Below are positions 1 to 5,309 of a DNA stretch of 5,309 nt, one piece after another (position 1 is the first letter of the stretch; every line of letters starts with the position of its first letter). Source of the stretch: Clostridiales bacterium (GTDB lineage Bacteria > Bacillota > Clostridia > Oscillospirales > Butyricicoccaceae); contig JAHZHY010000151.1 of the NCBI GenBank assembly GCA_019420045.1, positions 1 through 5,309 of the forward strand, read 5' to 3'. Position numbers and translations under genes: made by a program. The notes beneath the pieces are model-generated. The model had not been told where the DNA came from. It made no database searches and was given only the letters and a program-made list of their open reading frames with translations.

Positions 1-253
1 AGTCAGACGTGGCCCGCTTGATTTCAATGCCCTGATCCAGCAGGATCTTCAGCAAGACGCGCAGCACGCCCTGGTCGAACTGGTTTTCCGGAATGAGGAA
101 AGCCTGCTCATGGCTTTCGCTGCCCCGCTGGGTCTGGCGCAGGGCCTTCTGGGTCATGTTGTAAAGGATCTGCTCCCGGTTTTTGGCCATGGTATCCAGC
201 ACGGTATAGGCGGCGCAGTACTGGCGCTTGACGATGTCTCCCAGCCGCCACCA
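1..253 (-). pseudogene. Out-of-frame continuation of the M14 carboxypeptidase (runs off window)
   Basis: Read from 253 down to 1 in the -1 frame relative to the upstream segment, this stretch has no stop. It begins WWRLGDIVKRQYCAAYTVL, continues through MAKNREQILYNM and QKALRQTQRGSESHEQAF to FLIPENQFDQGVLRVLLKIL, and ends IEIKRATSD at the window edge. This is coherent, helix-rich protein sequence with normal codon use. It follows directly on the upstream reading once the frame is changed, so it is the downstream half of the same gene and not a separate one. There is no ribosome binding site for independent translation. Either the gene is a genuine pseudogene or the break is an assembly or sequencing error. 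The rest of the gene lies outside the window. Confidence 0.75.
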
Positions 254-1242
254 GTGAAATGAACCTGAGGACCATAGAAGGGGGTGGACTTGTCGTGGTT
301 CCCCTCCAGCTGTTCGGGATGGATGTACAGCGGGGTGGCCAGCTTGGCATTGGCACTTTCGCTGAGCATACCGGCGATGTTATGGCTGTTTGTGATCCAG
401 TGGTAGCCATAGTGGCCCCAGCCGGGGAATTGGGACATCATGGAAGCGCCGGACAGATCCTCCTGCTCCATGCGGTAGCACATATTGGCCCCATAGAGGG
501 ACAGCTCGTTATAAACCAGAGGATCGGTGTAGGGTCTCACAGGGTTCTTATAAGGCGGCACGAAAATACGGGCGCCATAGCTGCCCATGTGGTGATGATC
601 AAAATAGGATTGGGGAGTCCACTCTTTGAACAGGATGTCCCCTACATACTGGGATTCCACGATATTGTGGGCAAAGGCGTCACGGTTGTTGTCGTGGCCG
701 GTGTATTTATGATAGAGGGAGGGGTAGTTGCAACCTTCATAGGGGGTGCCCAGGGTGGAGTTGTACCAATCGGTGACCATGATCTGACCGTCGGGGTTGA
801 AGCAGGGCACCATCACCAGCACCACATTCTGAAGGATGTTCTGGATCTCCGGAGTGTCGCCGGTGAGCAGGTCATAGGCCAGCAGGGGAGCCATCTGGGT
901 GCCGCCGATTTCGGTGGCGTGGAGACTCATGCTCTGCACGCTGACCGCTTTGCCCTTTTTCACCAGTCCCTGGATCTCTTCCTGAGAAAGGCCCCGGGGA
1001 TCGGCGATGGTCTGGTTGATCTGGCGCAGCTCCTCCAAATGGGCGAAGTTTTCCGGAGAAGTGATGATGACTTTGAGGAAGGGATTGCCCTCGGTGGAGG
1101 GGCCCATTTCGGTCACCTGGATCCGGTCGGACTGGCTGTCCAGCAGCTTGTAGTATTCCACGATCCGATCCCAGCGGGCGATCTTGTAATCGGCCCCCAG
1201 GTCAAAGCCGAAAAACTCCTTGGGAGATGTGATGGTTTGCAT
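154..1242 (-). CDS. M14-family zinc carboxypeptidase, N-terminal part (frame broken near its 3' end)
   Basis: Zn-dependent metallocarboxypeptidase of the M14 family, which removes C-terminal residues from peptides. The start is ATG at 1242-1240, with AAGGAGGT (1258-1251) eight bases upstream. Visible motifs are the zinc-binding HxxE in SLHATEIGG (H108, E111), NPDGQ at 149-153, NNRD at 185-188, the third zinc ligand in DHHHMG (215-220), and a likely general-base glutamate, E295, in GMLSESAN. No signal peptide is apparent, so a cytoplasmic location is inferred. The first about 329 residues read as normal family sequence. After that the frame gives GGGWETSSSASTAPP and an unconvincing tail ending at 154, while the -1 frame gives WWRLGDIVKRQY and continues family-like to the window edge. 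The gene therefore carries a frameshift or small deletion near 248-255. All core catalytic residues lie before the break. The gene is transcribed divergently from the spoIIM cluster. Substrate unknown. Confidence 0.85.
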   Translation of the reverse strand: MQTITSPKEFFGFDLGADYKIARWDRIVEYYKLLDSQSDRIQVTEMGPSTEGNPFLKVIITSPENFAHLEELRQINQTIADPRGLSQEEIQGLVKKGKAVSVQSMSLHATEIGGTQMAPLLAYDLLTGDTPEIQNILQNVVLVMVPCFNPDGQIMVTDWYNSTLGTPYEGCNYPSLYHKYTGHDNNRDAFAHNIVESQYVGDILFKEWTPQSYFDHHHMGSYGARIFVPPYKNPVRPYTDPLVYNELSLYGANMCYRMEQEDLSGASMMSQFPGWGHYGYHWITNSHNIAGMLSESANAKLATPLYIHPEQLEGNHDKSTPFYGPQVHFTGGGWETSSSASTAPPIPCWIPWPKTGSRSFTT

Positions 1243-1313
1243 CGTTGCTGACCTCCTTGTGATCTGAGTGATCTGAAATCATAAAATAGGGAAGGGGAAA
1301 CCCATCCCACTTG

Positions 1314-1342
1314 AGGATAGCACAACACTGCACAAAAAACAA
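1314..1342 (-). promoter_or_regulatory. Candidate sigma-A-type promoter for the M14 carboxypeptidase
   Basis: On the minus strand TTGTTT (1342-1337) is separated by 17 bases from TATCCT (1319-1314), which is preceded by TG one base upstream (TGCTATCCT), an extended -10 arrangement. It would start transcription near 1307 and give a leader of about 65 bases. The -35 matches consensus at only three positions, so this is a plausible but unproven call. Confidence 0.35.
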
Positions 1343-1410
1343 TGGGAAGAACTTTTGTTTTCTCACTTTTTTGCACAAACAGGCCCTGAGAGGGGATAAA
1401 AAAGCATGAA

Positions 1411-1435
1411 GTTTACAGAAAACAGTTTACAGAAA
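1411..1435 (+). repeat. 11-bp direct repeat GTTTACAGAAA, two copies at 14-bp period
   Basis: GTTTACAGAAA occurs exactly at 1411-1421 and again at 1425-1435. It sits just upstream of the candidate promoter of the spoIIM cluster (1449-1476) and about 90 bases from the divergent promoter on the other strand. Its position fits a regulator-binding site. The core TTTACA(A/G)AAA reappears in both arms of the palindrome at 3627-3679. The functional role is inference. Confidence 0.5.
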
Positions 1436-1448
1436 TCAAAAATCAATC

Positions 1449-1476
1449 TTGCGCCAGGGAGAAAAACAGATATAAT
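1449..1476 (+). promoter_or_regulatory. Candidate promoter for spoIIM-xerD-like-tetR
   Basis: A perfect -10 hexamer TATAAT lies at 1471-1476, with a weak -35-like TTGCGC at 1449-1454 and a 16-base spacer. Transcription would start near 1483, about 50 bases before the chosen spoIIM-like ATG. It looks like a vegetative sigma-A promoter. I do not see a convincing sporulation sigma-E -35 element at the required distance, although B. subtilis spoIIM is sigma-E controlled. Confidence 0.5.
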
Positions 1477-1519
1477 AAAAGAAAGGCATTTTTTCTTTTG
1501 CTTCGCCGTATAGATGGGC

Positions 1520-1525
1520 GAGGTG
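1520..1525 (+). promoter_or_regulatory. Ribosome binding site deciding the spoIIM-like start
   Basis: GAGGTG lies eight bases before ATG 1534. This supports 1534 over the longer TTG start at 1498, which lacks a comparable site, and over the in-frame ATG at 1546, which has only GGAAGA close by. Confidence 0.65.
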
Positions 1526-1533
1526 AAAAGACG

Positions 1534-2133
1534 ATGCCAGGAAGAATGAAAAAAAAGGACTTGCCGCCCCTCCCCTTGCTGCTCCTCACCGGATGCCTTT
1601 TGTTGGGGGCCGTGGCCGGGTGCATTTGGATGGTTTTGTTCCAAAAGGAAGGGACCGGGGCCCTTTCCTTGGAGCAATGGGCCGGAGAAGGACGGCTGTG
1701 GCTGTTTTTCCGCTTGCTGGGGGGCTTCCTTCTCTATCTGCTGCCCCTGTTCTGCTGCGGGCTTTTTTCCTTCGGGGCCTATGGGGTGCTGCTGCTCTTT
1801 GCCGCCCGGGGATTCACTCTGGCCTGCTGGGTGGGAGAGTTCTGCCGGGATTACGGCCTGGGAGGTTATGCCGCTTCCCTCTTGCTGGGAGCTGGGGGCG
1901 CGCTGCTCACCACCCTCTGTATGCTGGAGCTGGGGGAAAGCGCCATGGGCCAGGCTTTGAAAAAAGCGCCGGGAAGAAAGGGAAGGCGCCGCCGGGGAAT
2001 GAAACGCCGGCCCATTGCTCCGGATTATCTTCGCACAGCGCTGCTTTGCCTGTTGCTCTGCCTGGTGTATAGCTTTCTGGGCAGCCTGCTGGCCCCCTGG
2101 TTTTGCCGGGCCGCCTTGGCCTGGGTGGGATAA
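1534..2133 (+). CDS. spoIIM: SpoIIM-like (stage II sporulation protein M family) membrane protein
   Basis: Polytopic membrane protein of 199 aa. Hydrophobic segments lie at about 12-36, 56-79, 82-105, 110-131 and 166-190, and a very basic stretch (KKAPGRKGRRRRGMKRR, 143-159) separates the fourth and fifth, probably a cytoplasmic loop. The pattern LLLFAARGFTLACWVGEF and the size fit the SpoIIM family. In B. subtilis SpoIIM acts in the septal membrane with SpoIID and SpoIIP to drive peptidoglycan remodelling during forespore engulfment. The call rests on topology, size and the immediately following xerD-like gene, because spoIIM and xerD (ripX) lie close together in Firmicutes. The sequence itself is divergent and rich in Leu, Gly and Cys, so a generic membrane protein remains possible. 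The gap to the next gene is 19 bp, consistent with one transcript. Confidence 0.62.
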   Translation: MPGRMKKKDLPPLPLLLLTGCLLLGAVAGCIWMVLFQKEGTGALSLEQWAGEGRLWLFFRLLGGFLLYLLPLFCCGLFSFGAYGVLLLFAARGFTLACWVGEFCRDYGLGGYAASLLLGAGGALLTTLCMLELGESAMGQALKKAPGRKGRRRRGMKRRPIAPDYLRTALLCLLLCLVYSFLGSLLAPWFCRAALAWVG

Positions 2134-2152
2134 AGAAGAAAGGAAAGAACAC

Positions 2153-3037
2153 ATGGACAGCCGGTTTGATGCTTTTCTGGATGATCTGAAACAAAATACC
2201 CCGGCTTCTCCCCATACCAGCCAGGTCTATCTGCGGGATGTGGCGGCGCTGGATGCCTTTTTGGGCTTGGGGGAAGACGGGGATTATGAGACGGTCACAC
2301 AAAAGCAGCTGGAGGAATACTTTTCAGAGCTGAAACAGCGGGGCCGCTCTGCTGCCACCCTGGCCCGGGTGCGCTCTTCTTTGTCCCGGTATTATGCTTT
2401 TCTCATGGCCCGGGGGATCGTGGCGGAAAATTTGCCCCGGCGTCTGGCGGTGGAGCGGCGCAAAGGGAACCTGCCCGCTTTCCTCACTCTGGAACAGGTG
2501 CGGCATTTGTTGGTATCTCCTCAGGGGAAGTCCTTTGCCGCCCGGCGGGATCGGGCCATCCTCCATGTGCTCTATGCCACCGGCCTGAAAAGTGCCCAGC
2601 TTACCGCTCTCAACACAGACCAGGTGCTTCTAGAGCGGGGGCTTCTCCATGTTCCGGAGCGGCCGGAACCTTTTTTGCCCCTGTATCCCCAGGCTGTGGG
2701 GGCGCTGAAAGAGTATCTCGGGCCCTGCCGGGATGGGATGCTGAGCCAGGCGGGGGAGCTGGCCCTATTCCTCAATGCAGCTGGGAAACGCCTGACCCGC
2801 CAGGGGTTATGGAAGGTCTTGGGCCGGAGGGGGGAAGAGGCGGGAATTGCTCTGCCGGTGACACCCCAGCTGCTGCGGGCCTCCCTGGCCGTTCATCTGG
2901 CGGAGAAGGGGGCTACGGCAGAGGATTTAAAGGCCCTTCTGGGGCTGGAGGACCCTTACTGGGTGCAGGTGTACTTCCGGGCTTTGGAAGGAGAAGCGGG
3001 AGAGCGCTACCGAAAACTCCATCCCCTGTCCCGATGA
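2153..3037 (+). CDS. XerD-like tyrosine recombinase with degenerate active site
   Basis: A protein of 294 aa, the usual XerC/XerD length (about 295-300). The N-terminal SAM-like core-binding domain spans about 1-100 (with TSQVYLRDVAALDAFL and ATLARVRSSLSRYYAFL), and the catalytic domain runs from about 108 to 280. The start is ATG 2153 with AGGAAAG (2141-2147) upstream; the frame is open further upstream but overlaps the spoIIM-like gene. Aligned by eye to XerD, the catalytic set is largely lost: Arg I in ATGLR is K146 (ATGLKSAQL), the beta-hairpin Lys is absent (HVPERPEPFLPL, 166-177), the HxxRH box is TPQLLRAS with Q239 for His and A243 for the second His, and LLGH is LLGL (L265). Arg II (R242) and the nucleophile Tyr (Y274 in VQVYF) remain. 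The reading frame is intact with no stop, so the protein is probably made. Strand exchange at dif is doubtful; a DNA-binding or accessory role is inference. Confidence 0.85.
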   Translation: MDSRFDAFLDDLKQNTPASPHTSQVYLRDVAALDAFLGLGEDGDYETVTQKQLEEYFSELKQRGRSAATLARVRSSLSRYYAFLMARGIVAENLPRRLAVERRKGNLPAFLTLEQVRHLLVSPQGKSFAARRDRAILHVLYATGLKSAQLTALNTDQVLLERGLLHVPERPEPFLPLYPQAVGALKEYLGPCRDGMLSQAGELALFLNAAGKRLTRQGLWKVLGRRGEEAGIALPVTPQLLRASLAVHLAEKGATAEDLKALLGLEDPYWVQVYFRALEGEAGERYRKLHPLSR

Positions 3038-3060
3038 CCACAGAACAAAGGAGCATTTTT

Positions 3061-3621
3061 ATGGCAAACACCACAAAACAGGCCCTGGAACAATCCCTGA
3101 AAAAGCTGATGCAGGTCAAGGCCCTGGACAAGATCACCATCCGGGATATCACCACCGACTGCGGCATCAGCCGCATGGCCTTTTATTATCATTTCAAGGA
3201 TATCTATGACCTCATCGAATGGGTGTGTATCGAGGATGCAGGCCGGGCCTTACAGGGGAAAAAGACCTATGACACCTGGCAGGAAGGGCTGCTGCAAATT
3301 TTTGAAGCCGTGCTGGAAAACAAGGTCTTTGTGCTGGGCGCCTACCGGTGCATCAGCCGGGATCAGATGGAGCGTTTTCTCTATAAACTCACCTATGATC
3401 TGATCCGGGGTGTGGTGGAGGAAAAAAGCCAGGGGGTCAGGATCTCCCCGGAGGACAAATCCTTTATTGCCGACTTCTATAAATACAATTTTGTAGGGAT
3501 CATGCTGGATTGGATCCGTCAGGGTATGACCGCAGATCCCAGGGTGATCGTTGGAAAGATGAGCACCACCTTGCAAGGCACTGTGGCCCACTCCATCCAG
3601 AACTTCGCAGAGAAAAACTGA
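3061..3621 (+). CDS. TetR/AcrR-family regulator (DhaS-like, TetR_C_8-type)
   Basis: A transcriptional regulator of 186 aa. The start is ATG 3061 with AAAGGAG (3047-3053) seven bases upstream; the longer frame upstream overlaps the xerD-like gene and is not used. The N-terminal TetR helix-turn-helix spans about 8-50, with the recognition region ITIRDITTDCGISRMAFYYH and the following FKDIYDLIEW typical of the DhaS-like subgroup that begins TKQALxxSLKKLM. The C-terminal part (about 75-180), with RDQMERFLYKLTYDLI and YKYNFVGIMLDWIRQGM, fits the TetR_C_8 ligand/dimerisation domain. It lies 23 bp after the xerD-like gene, with no room for its own promoter in that gap. It precedes the oleate hydratase gene on the same strand, and TetR regulators of this class are commonly found beside such genes, so repression of that gene with a fatty acid as ligand is a reasonable inference. 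Confidence 0.93.
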   Translation: MANTTKQALEQSLKKLMQVKALDKITIRDITTDCGISRMAFYYHFKDIYDLIEWVCIEDAGRALQGKKTYDTWQEGLLQIFEAVLENKVFVLGAYRCISRDQMERFLYKLTYDLIRGVVEEKSQGVRISPEDKSFIADFYKYNFVGIMLDWIRQGMTADPRVIVGKMSTTLQGTVAHSIQNFAEKN

Positions 3622-3626
3622 ATCAC

Positions 3627-3679
3627 TTTACAAAAAGGGCGGGATGATAAAATTTTTATCACCTGGCCCTTTTTGTAAA
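3627..3679 (+). terminator. Nested palindrome: bidirectional-type terminator or TetR operator
   Basis: TTTACAAAAAGGGC (3627-3640) pairs perfectly with GCCCTTTTTGTAAA (3666-3679), a 14-bp stem. Inside it TGATAAAA (3645-3652) pairs with TTTTATCA (3654-3661) around a single T. The A-tract / GGGC / GCCC / T-tract layout, six bases after the tetR stop, resembles a bidirectional rho-independent terminator. However, it also lies directly upstream of the oleate hydratase gene, and a dyad of this kind is what a TetR dimer would bind. A weak promoter, TTTACA (3627-3632) with TAAAAT (3648-3653) and a short 15-base spacer, lies within it. Both roles could coexist. The structure is certain; its function is not. 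Confidence 0.6.
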
Positions 3680-3747
3680 TGGTATTGTGCACCCAAAGGG
3701 GGTAGGATAAGGACAGAAAGAAAAACAGAAAGGCAGGTCCTTATTCT

Positions 3748-5309
3748 ATGGATAAAAAAACAACAGCCAGGATGGCTGCGGCAGCCGCCGCGCTCACCGG
3801 TGCAGGAGCCGCTGTCGTGCTGGCAAAGAAAAAGAAGAACAGCCAGAAGGAATCCGCATCTTGTCAGGCGCCGGATCGCAGCGACTGGCGGAACACCGAA
3901 CGGGGAAAGCAGGAGAAAAACAGCAAGGGCATTTATTATTCCAACGGCAACTACGAAGCCTTTGCCCGGCCGGAAAAGCCGGAAGGAGTGGAAGAAAAAA
4001 GCGCCTATATCGTGGGAAGCGGCCTGGCTTCCCTGGCGGCGGCCTGCTTTTTGGTGCGGGATGGCCAGATGCCCCCTTCCCACATTCACATCCTGGAGGC
4101 CATGGATGTGGCTGGCGGCGCCTGCGACGGCATCTTTGACCCCAGCCGGGGTTATGTGATGCGGGGCGGCCGGGAGATGGAAAACCATTTCGAATGTTTG
4201 TGGGATCTGTTCCGCTCCATTCCCTCGCTGGAAAAGCCGGGGGCCTCGGTGCTGGATGAGTTCTATTGGCTCAACAAGCATGATCCCAACTATTCTCTCT
4301 GCCGGGCCACAGTCAACCGGGGCCAGGATGCTCACACCGACGGCAAATTCAACCTGAGCCAGAAGGGATGCATGGAGATCGTCAAGCTCTTTATGACCCC
4401 CGACGAAGATCTTTACGACAAAACCATCGAAGATGTGTTTGATGACGAGGTCTTTTCCTCTACTTTCTGGCTCTATTGGCGCACTATGTTCGCCTTTGAG
4501 AACTGGCACAGCGCCCTGGAAATGAAGCTCTATTTCCAGCGCTTCATTCATCACATCGCCGGGCTGCCTGATTTCAGCGCTCTGAAATTCACCCGGTACA
4601 ACCAGTATGAATCCCTGATCCTTCCGATGCAGAAATATCTGGAGGAAGCGGGGGTGGACTTCCAGTTCGGCACCCAGGTGACCAATGTGCTCTTTGATAT
4701 CCAGGAAGGGAAGAAGGTGGCCACTGCCATCGAGTGCAAGGTGGATGGAGCGGAAAAAGGCATCCTGCTCACCGAGAAGGATCTGGTGTTCGTCACCAAC
4801 GGCTCCTGCACCGAAGGCACCATTTACGGCGATCAGGATCACGCTCCCAATGGGGACGCCGAAGTGCGCACCAGCGGCTGCTGGAACCTTTGGAAGAACA
4901 TTGCAAAGCAGGACCCGGCTTTTGGCCGTCCGGAGAAATTCTGCTCCGATGTGCACAAGACCAACTGGGAATCGGCCACCATCACCACACTGGACGATCG
5001 GATTCTGCCCTATATCACCAACATCTGCAAGCGGGACCCCCGCACAGGAAAAGTGGTCACCGGTGGCATTGTCAGCTGCCAGGATTCCAGCTGGCTGCTC
5101 AGCTGGACCATCAACCGGCAGGGCCAGTTCAAGGAGCAGGATGAGGAAAAGGTCTGCGTGTGGGTCTATGGCCTGTTTACCGATGTGCCCGGCGATTATG
5201 TGAAAAAGCCCATGAAGGACTGCACCGGAAGGGAGATCACCCAGGAGTGGCTCTATCATCTGGGCGTTCCGGTAGAGGAGATTGACGATCTGGCGGAAAA
5301 CAGCGCCCA
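3748..5309 (+). CDS. ohyA: Oleate hydratase (MCRA family), 3' end outside window, with N-terminal hydrophobic extension
   Basis: FAD-dependent fatty acid hydratase that adds water to the cis-9 double bond of oleate and related acids to give 10-hydroxy fatty acids. It belongs to the former myosin-cross-reactive antigen family. 520 codons are present and the frame is open to the right edge. The start is ATG 3748 with AGGCAGGT (3731-3738) upstream. Family landmarks are GIYYSNGNYEAFARPEKPEG (61-80), the Rossmann dinucleotide site VGSGLASLAAA (89-99) with acidic E117 in HILEAMD, RGGREMENHFECLWDLF (139-155, containing the glutamate held to be catalytic in characterised members), ENWHSALEMKLYFQRFIHHI (251-270), RYNQYESLILPMQKYLE (283-299) and VTNGSCTEG (349-357). 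Residues 1-60 are atypical: MDKKTTARM, an Ala-rich hydrophobic stretch (about 9-26) ending in KKKK, then a polar linker. This suggests a membrane-anchor helix. Probably regulated by the preceding TetR. Confidence 0.95.
   Translation, partial: MDKKTTARMAAAAAALTGAGAAVVLAKKKKNSQKESASCQAPDRSDWRNTERGKQEKNSKGIYYSNGNYEAFARPEKPEGVEEKSAYIVGSGLASLAAACFLVRDGQMPPSHIHILEAMDVAGGACDGIFDPSRGYVMRGGREMENHFECLWDLFRSIPSLEKPGASVLDEFYWLNKHDPNYSLCRATVNRGQDAHTDGKFNLSQKGCMEIVKLFMTPDEDLYDKTIEDVFDDEVFSSTFWLYWRTMFAFENWHSALEMKLYFQRFIHHIAGLPDFSALKFTRYNQYESLILPMQKYLEEAGVDFQFGTQVTNVLFDIQEGKKVATAIECKVDGAEKGILLTEKDLVFVTNGSCTEGTIYGDQDHAPNGDAEVRTSGCWNLWKNIAKQDPAFGRPEKFCSDVHKTNWESATITTLDDRILPYITNICKRDPRTGKVVTGGIVSCQDSSWLLSWTINRQGQFKEQDEEKVCVWVYGLFTDVPGDYVKKPMKDCTGREITQEWLYHLGVPVEEIDDLAENSA

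Noticed and set aside
240..260. Programmed -1 frameshift site in the M14 gene
   Set aside because: No X XXY YYZ slippery heptamer is present at the junction, and family residues seem to be missing, so a mutation or sequence error is the simpler explanation.
259..1251. A 330-residue plus-strand open frame opposite the carboxypeptidase
   Set aside because: Low-complexity Gly/Val/His translation directly antisense to the M14 gene, whose catalytic motifs are clear.
1384..1394. Small hairpin CCCT-GAG-AGGG in the divergent intergenic region
   Set aside because: A four-base-pair stem is too short for a terminator, and no gene ends here.
2015..2152. Upstream extension of the XerD-like frame
   Set aside because: It overlaps the SpoIIM-like gene and has no matching domain; ATG 2153 has a ribosome binding site and gives the normal XerD length.
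1363..2154. A 263-residue minus-strand open frame opposite the SpoIIM-like gene
   Set aside because: Gln/Pro/Ser-rich translation typical of the antisense of a Leu-rich membrane protein. The plus frame has a good ribosome binding site and membrane segments.
2809..3060. Upstream extension of the TetR frame
   Set aside because: Gly-rich shadow of the XerD-like gene; ATG 3061 with AAAGGAG gives a normal TetR N terminus.
3628..5259. A 543-residue open frame on the minus strand covering nearly the whole oleate hydratase gene
   Set aside because: It is antisense to a gene with unmistakable family motifs, its translation has no recognisable domain and is rich in shadow-type His/Gly/Val/Leu, and it ends over the palindrome. 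It arises from the GC-rich codon use of the real gene.

Overview
The window looks like a chromosomal segment of a GC-rich, spore-forming, gut-type Clostridia (Oscillospirales / Ruminococcaceae-Oscillospiraceae is my best guess). The reasons are the strong AGGAGG-type ribosome binding sites, the GC-rich genes with AT-rich intergenic DNA, a SpoIIM-like membrane protein next to a XerD-like recombinase, and a TetR regulator beside an oleate hydratase. The taxonomic guess is inference from gene content, not a database match.

Layout. Minus strand, 1-1242: the 5' part of an M14-family zinc carboxypeptidase gene that runs off the left edge. Its zinc-site motifs are intact, but the frame is broken near 248-255 and the peptide continues in the -1 frame to position 1. 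An AT-rich divergent intergenic region (1243-1533) holds a candidate promoter on each strand and an 11-bp direct repeat. Plus strand, 1534-3621: three closely spaced genes encode a SpoIIM-like polytopic membrane protein (199 aa), a XerD-like tyrosine recombinase (294 aa) and a TetR/DhaS-type regulator (186 aa). The gaps are 19 and 23 bp, so they are probably one transcript. A 53-bp nested palindrome (3627-3679) follows. Plus strand, 3748 to the right edge: an oleate hydratase gene, 3'-truncated by the window, with an unusual hydrophobic, lysine-bounded N-terminal extension.

How the parts may work together. SpoIIM belongs to the membrane machinery of forespore engulfment, and spoIIM/xerD proximity is known from Firmicutes. 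The TetR regulator stands directly before the oleate hydratase gene, with a palindrome between them. This suggests a fatty-acid-responsive switch for hydration of unsaturated fatty acids, a detoxification activity of gut Firmicutes. Two points stand out: the XerD-like protein has lost most of the canonical tyrosine-recombinase catalytic residues while its frame stays intact, and the motif TTTACA(A/G)AAA occurs both upstream of the spoIIM-xerD-tetR cluster and in the arms of the palindrome before the oleate hydratase gene. No tRNA, rRNA, CRISPR array or insertion sequence was seen.
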